From Bradyrhizobium sp. (GTDB lineage: Bacteria > Pseudomonadota > Alphaproteobacteria > Rhizobiales > Xanthobacteraceae), in NCBI GenBank assembly GCA_028290305.1, contig JAQGKC010000382.1, forward strand, positions 1 to 15,347: a DNA stretch of 15,347 nucleotides, in the 5' to 3' direction. The position numbers were made by a program, and so were the translations under genes. Below are positions 1-6,611 of the stretch, piece by piece. The notes below the pieces were generated by a model, which ran no database searches, was not told the origin of the DNA, and saw nothing but the letters and a program-made list of their open reading frames with translations. The first letter of the stretch is position 1, and every line of letters begins with the position of its first letter.

Positions 1-56
1 AGCCCGGCAATGAACTTCAGCCGTTCATCCATGAGATTACACTCCTGCCAGGGCAT
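1..56 (-). CDS. IS481-family transposase, N-terminal fragment (runs off the window)
   Basis: Reading leftwards from an ATG at 56, the frame gives MPWQECNLMDERLKFIAG and then leaves the window. This matches the usual start of IS481-family (DDE) transposases, where an MPWxEx(x)xMDER/QR segment precedes the helix-turn-helix that recognises the element ends. A good ribosome-binding site (AAGGAG) lies just upstream of the ATG. Only 18 residues are visible, so whether the full transposase is intact cannot be judged. Family assignment rests on this short signature and on the terminus-like sequence that follows. Confidence 0.65.
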   Translation of the reverse strand, partial: MPWQECNLMDERLKFIAG

Positions 57-114
57 TTTGCTCTCCTTGCAAAAGGCCCCATTGTGTAACCCATGTCTCC
101 GGACTGAACTGTCA
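57..114 (-). mobile_element. Outer end of the IS481-like element
   Basis: On the minus strand the sequence TGACAGTTCAGTCCGGAGAC begins at 114 and leads to the transposase start. TG-starting ends with a 'GTCCGGAGACATGGGT' block are typical of IS481-type elements in rhizobia. The other terminus is outside the window, so the exact boundary and any target duplication are inferred. The element marks the left limit of the stress island seen here. Confidence 0.45.
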
Positions 115-280
115 CCCTTCTCTCAGGAAGGGCATTGCGAATACTGGGACCTCTATCAGATCGGGCTGTTTCAAGCGGTGGTATAGTTAAGCAGCGACTT
201 GGCTCGTCGAACTTACGACCCCTGCGTCCCGAACGTAAATAGCAGCCGAAAAGATCAACAAAACAACGAAGTTCGCTTGT

Positions 281-329
281 GATTGACCACCTTTATCGCC
301 GTTTGTTCATGAGGTTTCGGTGGTCAATC
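281..329. repeat. 11-bp inverted repeat, 27-nt loop
   Basis: GATTGACCACC at 281-291 is matched exactly by GGTGGTCAATC at 319-329. The arms contain a TTGAC / GTCAA pair like the Crp/Fnr half-sites elsewhere in the window, but the spacing is far too wide for one dimer. A hairpin or two separate half-sites are possible. Confidence 0.6.
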
Positions 330-383
330 GGTGGTCGGCGGCATGCTTCGTCTTATCGATGAAAAGCGGAAGCGAGTTTTCAA

Positions 384-454
384 CGCCATTCCGACAACCT
401 TGCGGTTCGGTCTGCATTGAAAGAGCAAAAGGTTTTCCCTTTGTCGGAATGGCG
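384..454. repeat. 14-bp inverted repeat, 43-nt loop
   Basis: CGCCATTCCGACAA at 384-397 is the exact complement of TTGTCGGAATGGCG at 441-454. The whole unit is 71 bp and could be a small hairpin-forming element or a miniature terminal-repeat relic. I see no clear target duplication at its edges. Confidence 0.6.
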
Positions 455-609
455 CGCCCTCGTGAACGGGTGCAGCACCCTAGGGAGCCGTGAAAGCCGA
501 TCCTCATTTGGAAATCCGCTCTGGACAGACCGGCGCTCCGAGCGCCGTGGGCTCATGCCAGGAACCTGTTTCTCGCTGGCATGTTTCATCCATCAATGGG
601 AGTTGCATC

Positions 610-785
610 ATGGCAATAGCAAGCTACGAGGTCGTTGGCTCCGGAAGGGTTTGGCGAGTCAAACACGACGGTGAACCGATTGGCAGCTATCAAACTAAGG
701 AAGCCGCTTCGAGGCAGCCGTTGCAGCTGCTGCATTGGCCATTCGCGAAGGGTACGAGGTCCAGCTTTCAGTACCCGGGAGTCGT
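610..785 (+). pseudogene. DUF2188-like small protein, frameshifted
   Basis: The frame starts MAIASYEVVGSGRVWRVKHD after a good ribosome-binding site (GGGAG, 7 nt before ATG 610). It continues through GEPIGSYQTKEAA, then changes frame near 705-712, where one T appears to be missing. In the next frame the text resumes as EAAVAAAALAIREGYEVQLSVPGS. The combined product of about 57 residues resembles DUF2188-type small proteins (a VWRVKxDG core, then a helix of alternating A and E). Function is unknown. The reading is intact on both sides of the shift, so the break is recent or a sequencing error. It runs directly into a BON-domain relic in the second frame. Confidence 0.55.
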
Positions 786-789
786 ATCG

Positions 790-1013
790 AACCCTGGCCG
801 GTACGCCCCTCGATGCTCATCGAGCTCGGCCGCGCCGCTCCGTTCTCGAGACAATGTAGCAAAATTACTCTGAGTGGCGCCGTGCGCTCCTGGCCCGAGC
901 GCCACGAAGCCGAACGCCTGGCGTGGTCTGTGCCGGGCGTTACCAGGATCGAGAACCGCATCGTCATCATTCCCGCGTGGCCTTCGCATGGTCGCAGAAC
1001 CGGCCCAAATTAA
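790..1013 (+). pseudogene. BON-domain relic
   Basis: From 861 the frame reads KITLSGAVRSWPERHEAERL then AWSVPGVTRIENRIVII, which is the second half of a BON domain. It aligns without gaps to the third BON domain of the intact protein at 12525-13178 (VILKGTVRSWIEREEAERVA then WSAPGVTKVEDRIVV), and the DNA is also clearly alike. Just upstream, GAGACAATGTAGC looks like a damaged version of codons for VETNGS with two bases lost, so the first half of the domain is present but broken. No start codon or signal is left for an independent gene. It is the truncated end of an OsmY-like protein fused by decay to the preceding gene. Confidence 0.6.
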
Positions 1014-1025
1014 TGTCGGGTGATG

Positions 1026-1039
1026 TTGACGACGGTCAA
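1026..1039. promoter_or_regulatory. Crp/Fnr-type box TTGACGACGGTCAA
   Basis: This is a perfect palindrome of the TTGAC-N4-GTCAA class bound by FNR/FixK/DNR-like regulators. It lies 106 bp before the DUF1236 start. A weak -10-like TACGAA at 1062-1067 sits where a promoter activated from a site centred at -41.5 would place it. Confidence 0.6.
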
Positions 1040-1145
1040 CGTGCCACGGACGTCCTGCCTTTACGAATCCGCGTGGTCCGCATTCGGAGCGCGACGTGTC
1101 GCCCCGACAACGTGATTAGCCTAGATCGCTGATCAGGAGACAATC

Positions 1146-1544
1146 ATGAGCCAATTGTTACGTGCAGGCGCACTCGTCGTTGTGATTTTCGGCAACGTCG
1201 GCTTCGCCACTGCCCAGAACGCGCCCGGCACCGACCGCCCTGAGTTGACCCCAATGCAGCAACGCACGGTCAGCCAAGGCCTCGCAAGTTCGCCATCGCA
1301 GGCCGCGCCGGCCGGCGCGCAACCGCAAGTCGGTGACAAGGTGCCCGATTCCATGACCGCGCAGTCACTTCCCGGCGATGTCACGAGTCAGGTCCCCCAG
1401 GTAAAGAACCTGCTGTTCGTGAAGCTGCCGGACCGGGTGATGTTGATCGATCCGGATACCAAGCAGGTGTCCGAAATCGTCCTCGAGCCAGACTCAGCCA
1501 CTACGGGATCGAATTCCAACAGTTCCGAGCGGCCCTCCCGCTAG
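1146..1544 (+). CDS. Secreted DUF1236-family protein
   Basis: The 132-residue product starts MSQLLRAGALVVVIFGNVGF and has a classical signal peptide with likely cleavage after ATA (before QNAPG). The mature part has a low-complexity Q/A/P/S linker. A C-terminal core follows (GDKVPDSMTAQSLPGDV, then VPQVKNLLFVKLPDRVMLID, then PDTKQVSEIVL), which matches the DUF1236 pattern of a 'vP' segment followed by a short beta unit ending in 'lvDPxTrxVvevi'. The family is common in Bradyrhizobium and relatives; its role is unknown, presumably in the periplasm or envelope. AGGAG precedes the ATG by 6 nt. The PRC-barrel gene follows after 53 bp, so the two may be co-transcribed from the Crp/Fnr-type box upstream. 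Confidence 0.8.
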   Translation: MSQLLRAGALVVVIFGNVGFATAQNAPGTDRPELTPMQQRTVSQGLASSPSQAAPAGAQPQVGDKVPDSMTAQSLPGDVTSQVPQVKNLLFVKLPDRVMLIDPDTKQVSEIVLEPDSATTGSNSNSSERPSR

Positions 1545-1597
1545 GCACGCAGCGATGCCAAACCCGCGTAGCACGCCCTCTACGGCGAGGAGGTTTC

Positions 1598-1996
1598 ATG
1601 AATAGGCGCCGCTTCTCTTGCTTGCCGGCGGTCATTTTGACCAGCCTCGTGCTCCCCCTGTGGATCGATCATGCAGTGGGACAGGAAGTCGCCCTTACAC
1701 CTCTGGAGGCCAAAGAAGTCGCAAGAGGCTACCGCGCCGACGCGCTCAAGCTGAAAACGGTGGTCAACGACAAAGGCGAGGCGATCGGGAGAATCACAGA
1801 TTTCATCTTTGGCAAGGATGGCGACATCTTCGTTGTCCTTTCTGTCGGCGATTTTACCGGACTCGTCGGTCAACTGGTCGCTATTCCCTACCGCGCCCTC
1901 AAACTCACCGACGATTCCTCCGACAAAATTGTATTACCGGGAGCAAGTCGCACGGCTCTGGAAAAATTGCCGGTTTTCGTCAGCAATAATCGGTGA
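1598..1996 (+). CDS. Secreted PRC-barrel domain protein
   Basis: A 132-residue protein with an N-terminal export signal (MNRRRFSC, then a hydrophobic stretch, cleavage likely after AVG before QE). The RRRF pattern might allow Tat export, but this is weak. Residues about 38-130 form a PRC-barrel: LKTVVNDKGEAIGRITDFIF, GDIFVVLSVGDFTGLVGQLV, then AIPYRALKL and IVLPGASRTALEKLP. PRC barrels are small beta-barrels found in photosynthetic reaction centre subunit H and in RimM; stand-alone secreted forms have no defined role. GAGGAGG precedes the ATG. A paralogue lies at 11148-11618, with the same order of motifs ending in LPGAS. The gene converges with the PsiE gene, 18 bp apart. Confidence 0.8.
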   Translation: MNRRRFSCLPAVILTSLVLPLWIDHAVGQEVALTPLEAKEVARGYRADALKLKTVVNDKGEAIGRITDFIFGKDGDIFVVLSVGDFTGLVGQLVAIPYRALKLTDDSSDKIVLPGASRTALEKLPVFVSNNR

Positions 1997-2014
1997 GCCC
2001 GCCGCTCTGTATCC

Positions 2015-2488
2015 TCAGGTCGCGTCATCGAGATTCTGATTGCGATCGCCTACCAGCCAATAGACCAAGCCGAGTGCCAGGATCGCAGCTGCGAGTGCCA
2101 GAATGTGCATCGCGTCAGTCTCATTGAGATCCAGAATAATGACCTTCCGGCAGATGGCGAGGAGCGCAATCATGACGACCGATCGGATTTGAACGACGGT
2201 CTCGCGGCGCTCGGCCACCACCAGAAGCGATTTCTTGAATTCAAGCGCAATGATTACCGTAAAGATCATGCCAAACACGGCCTGGAAAACCGAGTAGTCG
2301 GATGGGTCGAGACTTCCTGACAAAACCAGCCCGAACAGAATTTTCAGGGTTAGGGTCCATACGGCGGCAATGACGATGATAGCAATCAACGCCGTGAGGA
2401 GCATGACGACCACATATTCAAATCGCTGATAAAGCGAGAACAGCCTGAACTTCTCCCTGGCGCCGCTCAACTCCTCCTTGATCGACAT
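2015..2488 (-). CDS. PsiE-family membrane protein
   Basis: A 157-residue integral membrane protein with about four helices: residues 25-45, 68-85, 104-120 and 129-148. The pattern (RFEYVVVMLLTALIAIIVIA, then YSVFQAVFGMIFTVIIALEF, then VVQIRSVVMIALLAICRKVI) matches the phosphate-starvation-inducible PsiE family, whose molecular role is not established. I chose the ATG at 2488 because GGGAGG lies 6 nt before it; a GTG five codons earlier (2503) is possible but has no such site. It is the last gene of a minus-strand run after the broken exporter, 30 bp downstream of that gene's stop, and has no obvious promoter of its own. Confidence 0.8.
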   Translation of the reverse strand: MSIKEELSGAREKFRLFSLYQRFEYVVVMLLTALIAIIVIAAVWTLTLKILFGLVLSGSLDPSDYSVFQAVFGMIFTVIIALEFKKSLLVVAERRETVVQIRSVVMIALLAICRKVIILDLNETDAMHILALAAAILALGLVYWLVGDRNQNLDDAT

Positions 2489-2518
2489 CGAAACCTCCCG
2501 CACATGAAACGCCTGCTC

Positions 2519-3857
2519 TCACGCATGAAGGCGACGCGGACGCTGTACCAGGATCACCAATGGGATCGCCAGGAAAGACATGAGCATCGTTAGTTTGAAA
2601 TTATCGATGAAGGCCACGGCTTCAGCCTGTGCAGTTACTGTTTGGGCGAATGCGGCGCGTCCGCTCGAGGTAGCAAGACTAAACTGGTGAGCGTAGTCTC
2701 GCACGATCTGCCTGTAGGGCGTATTATGCTCAATAAGAGCGGCCTGTGTAATAGCGGAATTGCGCACCAGCAGATAGCTCATCATGGATATGCCAATGCT
2801 TGCTCCGATATTGCGCATCAGATTGTAGAGACCCGGTTCCCTGCGTACGCAGCACCGGCGCAAGCGTACCGAACGCCACCGTACTCAAAGGCGCAAGACG
2901 AAACCGATGCCGAAGCCCTGCAGGAGGCCGGTGCGGGCCAAGGTTCCCTGCGATACGTCGGGAGTGAAACCCGTCATCAGATAGAGCGCCAGTCCCGTCA
3001 TTCCAAGACCTGTGGCGATCAAGAGCCGCGCATCAATGTAGCCGATGAGCTGCCCCGAGGCCTACGATAAATATCATGATGATGCCGACCACGAAATTCC
3101 GGTTGCGAAACAGCGAGGGCTCGATGAACGGGTCGCGCGCCGACAAGGTGTGGACCGTGAAGAGATAGAAGCCGAGCACGCAGAATGCAGCCTCGATCTG
3201 GATTTCGTGCGACGCGAACCAGTCGAGCCGCTCGCCACGATCGAGGAAAAGTTGCAAGGCCCCAATGCCAAGCCCGAGCGTCGAGAAACCGAGCCAGTCC
3301 AGCCGGAGGCCGGTTGGCGCGCCGTCCAAGGAACAGCAGGATGCCGACGGCGCATAATACGCCGAAAGGCACATTGACGTAGAACACCCAACGCCAGCTG
3401 TAGGAATCCGTGAGCCAGCCGCCGAGCGTCGAGCCGAGAATCGGCCCGAGCATGACGCCGAGCCCGAACACCGCCATCGCTTTGCCCTGCTGCTCGGGAG
3501 GATAGACATCGAGCAGGACGGATTGCGACAGCGGCGCGAGTGGCGCGCCGGAGATCCCCTGGAGCAGGCGGAAAACCACGATCTGCCCAAGCGACACAGC
3601 GGCACCACAGAGCATCGACGTGACGATGAAACCTATCACTGCGGTCAGGAACAGCGGCTTGCGGCCGAACCTCGCCTCGAGCCAGCCGGTTGCCGGCATG
3701 ATGATCGCGGCCGCCACGATATAAGAGGTCAGCACCCAGTTGATCTGGTTCGCTCGTCGCTGACAGGCTGCCCTGCATGTAAGGGGGGTGCGACATTGGC
3801 GATCGTGGTGTCGAGTGGCTGCATCAGCGTCGCAAGCATCACGGTCGCAGTGATCAT
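2519..3857 (-). pseudogene. DHA2-type (EmrB/QacA-like) MFS multidrug exporter, frame-broken
   Basis: Pieces of one 14-helix drug:proton antiporter occur in order in different frames. The start is MITATVMLATLMQPLDTTIA (ATG 3857), then NWVLTSYIVAAAIIMPATGW followed by LEARFGRKP (motif A), and SDQ/QGISGAPLAP. Motif C follows (GVMLGPILGSTLGGWLTDSY), then WRWVFYVNVPFG, and later DPFIEPSLFRNRNFVVGIIM. Near the end come IDARLLIATGLGMTGLALYL and STVAFGTLAPVLRTQ, and finally NLMRNIGASIGISMMSYLLV down to the stop at 2519. Frame changes are needed near 3790 (six Cs where five fit), 3765, 3320, 3055, 2890 and 2835. The total length is close to a normal 500-residue family member, so little was deleted. 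The ATG overlaps the stop of the upstream HlyD-like frame (ATGA), the usual EmrA-EmrB coupling. No functional exporter can be made as written. Confidence 0.8.
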
Positions 3858-4010
3858 TCCCCGGTTGACTCCCGGCTGCTGTCCTTGCCATTTAAGGTTC
3901 CGAAGATAGCGGCGATGTCGCGCCCCAATTCGCGGAGCGAGCGGCGGTGGTCGGTATCGATCGAGGTCTTGACGCTCATGCCAGCACGCAGCGAGATCCC
4001 GTCCGGGACG
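3854..4010 (-). pseudogene. EmrA/HlyD-like periplasmic adaptor, C-terminal remnant
   Basis: The frame reading RVPDGISLRAGMSVKTSIDT, then DHRRSLRELGRDIAAIFGTL, then NGKDSSRESTGE and stop is the C-terminal tail of a membrane fusion protein; 'LRAGMSVxxxIDT' is a hallmark of EmrA-type proteins. The stop overlaps the exporter start as ATGA. Going further upstream the frame dissolves into arginine/alanine-rich text that I cannot match to the coiled-coil or lipoyl parts, so most of the gene is missing or scrambled. It fits with the broken exporter as the partner of the same tripartite pump. Confidence 0.6.
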
Positions 4011-4652
4011 CGGCCAGCAGTGGCTGCCGCCAACGACTCCGCGGCCCGGCTGGCGCGCTCTGACCGCCAGGCACATCGGTCGAGTCGCGTTTCTCCCGAT
4101 CGGCCTCAGGTGAGTGACTTGGAGTCCTGCGGGCAACGCTGGGTTCGGCGGCGTTTGAAATGGTTTCAAGGCCGCTATTTCTCATCGCGCCATGTCTCAC
4201 TATGAGTCCGGCTTCCTGAAGAAGCGAGAACAGGTCGTAATGTGGATTCACGAGCCGGTGCCAGGGCGACGCCATATATTGGAATCCTTATCATCGTACA
4301 TGAAACGGATCGCCGACACCTTGACGGACGTTATTGTTTTTCCGGGCCCCTCTGCGCAAATCCGATCGCGATGCTGGAAAAGTCCTATCGCGCCGAACCG
4401 CCCAACAGCCGACGTGCCAAACCCGCGTGAAATGCAAGGCGGGAGCGTAAATTGAGCTCCGTCAATGCACAGAGCTTGTTGATTTGCGAGATAGGAGCGA
4501 GCGGTATCCCTGCCGCCACCCCCGGACGTTTCTCCCGATGACTTGGACCGCCGGCGAAAGTCGCGCGGTCCCTTTATTTTGGACAGGTGCGGGATCGTGA
4601 GTGCGGCAAACAGCAGAGCGCAAGCGATCAGCGCCCAGCAGTCAACACGTCG
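4011..4652. other. No convincing gene; probable eroded upstream part of the pump operon
   Basis: Open frames here (for example 4192-4455 plus strand and 3976-4275 minus strand) have no recognisable family or domain and are rich in R, P and S. The stretch holds the near-match Crp/Fnr box at 4452-4465 and otherwise looks like decayed sequence between the adaptor remnant and the AI-2E transporter stop at 4653. Confidence 0.4.
4452..4465. promoter_or_regulatory. Near-match Crp/Fnr box TTGAGCTCCGTCAA
   Basis: One base departs from TTGAC-N4-GTCAA. It lies upstream (on the minus strand) of the decayed pump operon that ends with the PsiE gene, and could be its old control site. The distance to the surviving remnant is too large to judge. 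Confidence 0.3.
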
Positions 4653-5753
4653 TCAATCCCCAACGCCGATCCATTCGCGCCATATGGTCAGGAGAGCCGC
4701 CATGATCACCGGCCCAAGAAAGAGGCCAATCAGTCCGAACGATTGCATGCCGCCAAGAATAGCGATGAGCACCACCAAGAAGGGTAGCCGCGTGGTGCTG
4801 CCGACCAGCGCCGGCAGAATGAAATTGTCACCGATCAACAACATCGCTGCACCGAAACCAAAAAGTCCTGCGACCACCAACCAGCTTGCGCCGTGAATAG
4901 CCAATATCAGGGCAGCCAGGGCGAGTGCGACCCACGCTCCGAACGGCACCATCGCCAACGCCATGGTCACCAGCGCGAACAGAAGGGGATGTGGCACTCC
5001 GGTCAGGACGTATGCGATACCGATAGTGGCGCCTTTCACGATCGAAGCTGCCACCGTGCCGTTCACAGCGGCGCGAACTGCATCTGCGATTTTGCTCATT
5101 AGCCGTTCACCCGGGTTGCCAAGCAGGCGGTCAGCGGTCGCCAATGCGTGGTCTGCGAGCCATGCGCCATCGCGAAGTATCAGGAACAACGCGATCAGTG
5201 TGATCAGGAAGAGAAACAGCCGACGCAACAGCGCGCCGCCGAGGGTACTGGTCCAGGCTGTGAGACCTTCAATGTTCACCCCACGAAGCCATTCTACCAG
5301 GAACTCCGGATTGCCGAGGTTCGTCCGCCACCAACGGTCGAGATTCTCGCCGGCGATCGGCAATTGCACGAGCCAGACCGGAACCGGTATTCCACTTTCC
5401 CGCACGTGATAGAGCGCGTGCACGAGGGCATCGCCCCCCTGCGCAATCTGATGCGCCGTCAGTACGACTGGCACGAGGAGGACAAGGCCGGTCAGGAGCG
5501 TGAACAGCAGCGGAGCGAGCGACGGAGAACGGCCACCATCGATAAATCTGGCGAAACGAACGTAGCTCGGCCAGGCGGTAATGGCGATGACGGCTGCCCA
5601 GGTCAACGCCACCAGGAAATCGCGTGCGATCCAAAGCGCCAGGAGCACCACCGCGATTGCGATTGCAATTCGAGCGATCGTGCGCGCACGCGAATCGAAA
5701 GCCAGCGCTGCCTTCTCCGATAGACGAGACTCGCCTTCCTCATCGCTGTGCAT
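4653..5753 (-). CDS. AI-2E family transporter (UPF0118)
   Basis: A polytopic inner-membrane protein of 366 residues. Two N-terminal helices (IAIAIAVVLLALWIARDFLV and WAAVIAITAWPSYV) are followed by LLFTLLTGLVLLVPVVLTAH, a long soluble loop, and then the family core: FLFLITLIALFLILRDGAWL, a 'GTVAASIVKGATIGIAYVLT' helix and a C-terminal bundle with IGDNFILPALVGSTTRLPFL. Members are called AI-2 exporters after TqsA, but many act as other exporters or sodium/proton antiporters, so the substrate is unknown. The open frame continues to 5879 with a GTG start; I prefer ATG 5753 because the usual family length fits, and ATG 5771 is also possible. No ribosome-binding site is strong for any of them. Confidence 0.85.
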   Translation of the reverse strand: MHSDEEGESRLSEKAALAFDSRARTIARIAIAIAVVLLALWIARDFLVALTWAAVIAITAWPSYVRFARFIDGGRSPSLAPLLFTLLTGLVLLVPVVLTAHQIAQGGDALVHALYHVRESGIPVPVWLVQLPIAGENLDRWWRTNLGNPEFLVEWLRGVNIEGLTAWTSTLGGALLRRLFLFLITLIALFLILRDGAWLADHALATADRLLGNPGERLMSKIADAVRAAVNGTVAASIVKGATIGIAYVLTGVPHPLLFALVTMALAMVPFGAWVALALAALILAIHGASWLVVAGLFGFGAAMLLIGDNFILPALVGSTTRLPFLVVLIAILGGMQSFGLIGLFLGPVIMAALLTIWREWIGVGD

Positions 5754-5927
5754 GAGTCCGTGGCGTTGCATTAGCGAGCAGATCCTGGTCGTACCGACGC
5801 ATTCGCCTGGTGTCGTCGCAGCCGGCGGAAGTGGCGCCGCTGCATTTCGGAGAATTGTGCGGAAACGCTTCCCTCTCACGAACGTTGCGATCCACGGCAG
5901 AGGCTACATTGCGCAACTCTGCACACG

Positions 5928-5941
5928 TTGACGGCCATCAA
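5928..5941. promoter_or_regulatory. Crp/Fnr-type box TTGACGGCCATCAA
   Basis: Matches TTGAY-N4-RTCAA exactly. It is the nearer of two such boxes to the AI-2E transporter gene, ending 174 bp upstream of its chosen start. Confidence 0.55.
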
Positions 5942-5986
5942 CTCTCCCAATCGATGGATCAAATCCCCCAATTAACGCGCATCGGC

Positions 5987-6000
5987 TTGACAATCATCAA
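5987..6000. promoter_or_regulatory. Crp/Fnr-type box TTGACAATCATCAA
   Basis: Matches TTGAY-N4-RTCAA exactly. It lies 57 bp upstream of the hypothetical gene at 6058, a spacing compatible with activation of a promoter just downstream. Confidence 0.55.
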
Positions 6001-6057
6001 AGTGTCCTTGGCCAAACTGAGGTTCATGGGCCGTGACGGGACATTCGGGTTCGCGCC

Positions 6058-6507
6058 ATGGAAAAGCTGACTGAACTGATCGACCTTCGCCGTATCCTGC
6101 TGAATCTTGCGCGCTCCAGGGAATTCCCCAACGGCTCGTCGCGCCATGGATATGAATTCATTGCGCCCCTGGACGCTAAGGGACACATCGATCCCGCCCT
6201 CTGGAAAAAGTACCGTGATTACTGCCGAGTTCGGCGATTTTGGGGGGATGAGGAGGATGAAGTCGGCCGTCTTGTGCATAAGCCTGGCGGCGCTGAACGT
6301 GCACGCTGGGTTTTCGACTACAATCCGGACGGGGAGGATGACGACGAAGCCGGCTACAAATTCGGCGCGCATGCATTCTTGCCGGGTGAATATGTCTCGA
6401 TTAGCGGGCAAGACGGCGAACTGCATACGTTTCGCGTCGTCACCGTCGAACCACTCGTACTGTCAATGGACCTGGTCAAATCCTTCGAATTGGAAATCAA
6501 GGTTTAG
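6058..6507 (+). CDS. Conserved hypothetical protein, acidic, cytosolic
   Basis: A 149-residue protein without signal peptide or membrane helix. It starts MEKLTELIDLRRILLNLARS, followed by REFPNGSSRHGYEFIAPLDA, KGHIDPALWKKYRDYCRVRR and FWGDEEDEVGRLVHKPGG. A segment with acidic patches follows (DYNPDGEDDDEAGYKFGAHA), and then a beta-rich tail (GEYVSISGQDGELHTFRVVT). It looks like a real conserved protein: even codon use and full-length coherence. I recall similar proteins in Bradyrhizobium and other alphaproteobacteria but no known function. It stands between two Crp/Fnr-type boxes, upstream of the universal stress protein, and is probably a single-gene unit. Confidence 0.7.
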   Translation: MEKLTELIDLRRILLNLARSREFPNGSSRHGYEFIAPLDAKGHIDPALWKKYRDYCRVRRFWGDEEDEVGRLVHKPGGAERARWVFDYNPDGEDDDEAGYKFGAHAFLPGEYVSISGQDGELHTFRVVTVEPLVLSMDLVKSFELEIKV

Positions 6508-6510
6508 TCC

Positions 6511-6524
6511 TTGACCGCCGTCAA
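6511..6524. promoter_or_regulatory. Crp/Fnr-type box TTGACCGCCGTCAA
   Basis: A perfect TTGAC-N4-GTCAA palindrome placed 4 bp after the stop of the hypothetical gene and 87 bp before the universal stress protein start. Control of usp genes by FNR/Anr-type regulators at low oxygen is known in other proteobacteria. Confidence 0.6.
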
Positions 6525-6611
6525 CGACGGATCCGCGCTGCTGCAGCAGAGTACCGGAAAGGTCGCTGTTTGAACCTGCGGGTTCGCAGCCGCTCTGCCG
6601 TGAGGGTCGCC

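Larger units (their letters stand above)
115..609. other. Palindrome-rich non-coding stretch
   Basis: I find no convincing gene in these 495 bases; the short open frames lack family resemblance and overlap each other. The stretch holds several perfect inverted repeats: 281-291 with 319-329 (11 bp arms), 384-397 with 441-454 (14 bp arms), 468-473 with 475-480, 531-537 with 541-547, and 554-561 with 576-583 (8 bp arms). It may hold promoter or small-RNA structure, or be the scar of a mobile element. Confidence 0.5.
5754..6057. promoter_or_regulatory. Divergent control region with two Crp/Fnr-type boxes
   Basis: About 300 bp separate the AI-2E transporter start (minus) from the hypothetical gene start (plus). 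Two exact palindrome-class boxes lie within it, at 5928-5941 and 5987-6000, 45 bp apart. Their positions suggest one for each direction, or tandem sites for one promoter. The part from 5754 to 5879 is an in-frame extension of the transporter frame that I regard as non-coding leader. Confidence 0.5.

Noticed and set aside
281..329. The 11-bp inverted repeat as a Crp/Fnr operator
   Set aside because: The arms carry TTGAC/GTCAA, but the 27-nt gap cannot fit one dimer site.
4192..4455. Plus-strand open frame of 87 codons starting MSHYESGFLKK
   Set aside because: No recognisable domain, biased to R, P and S, and it overlaps other equally long frames in decayed sequence.
5148..5723. 191-codon plus-strand frame
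   Set aside because: Antisense shadow of the AI-2E transporter; rich in R, Q and E with no family resemblance.
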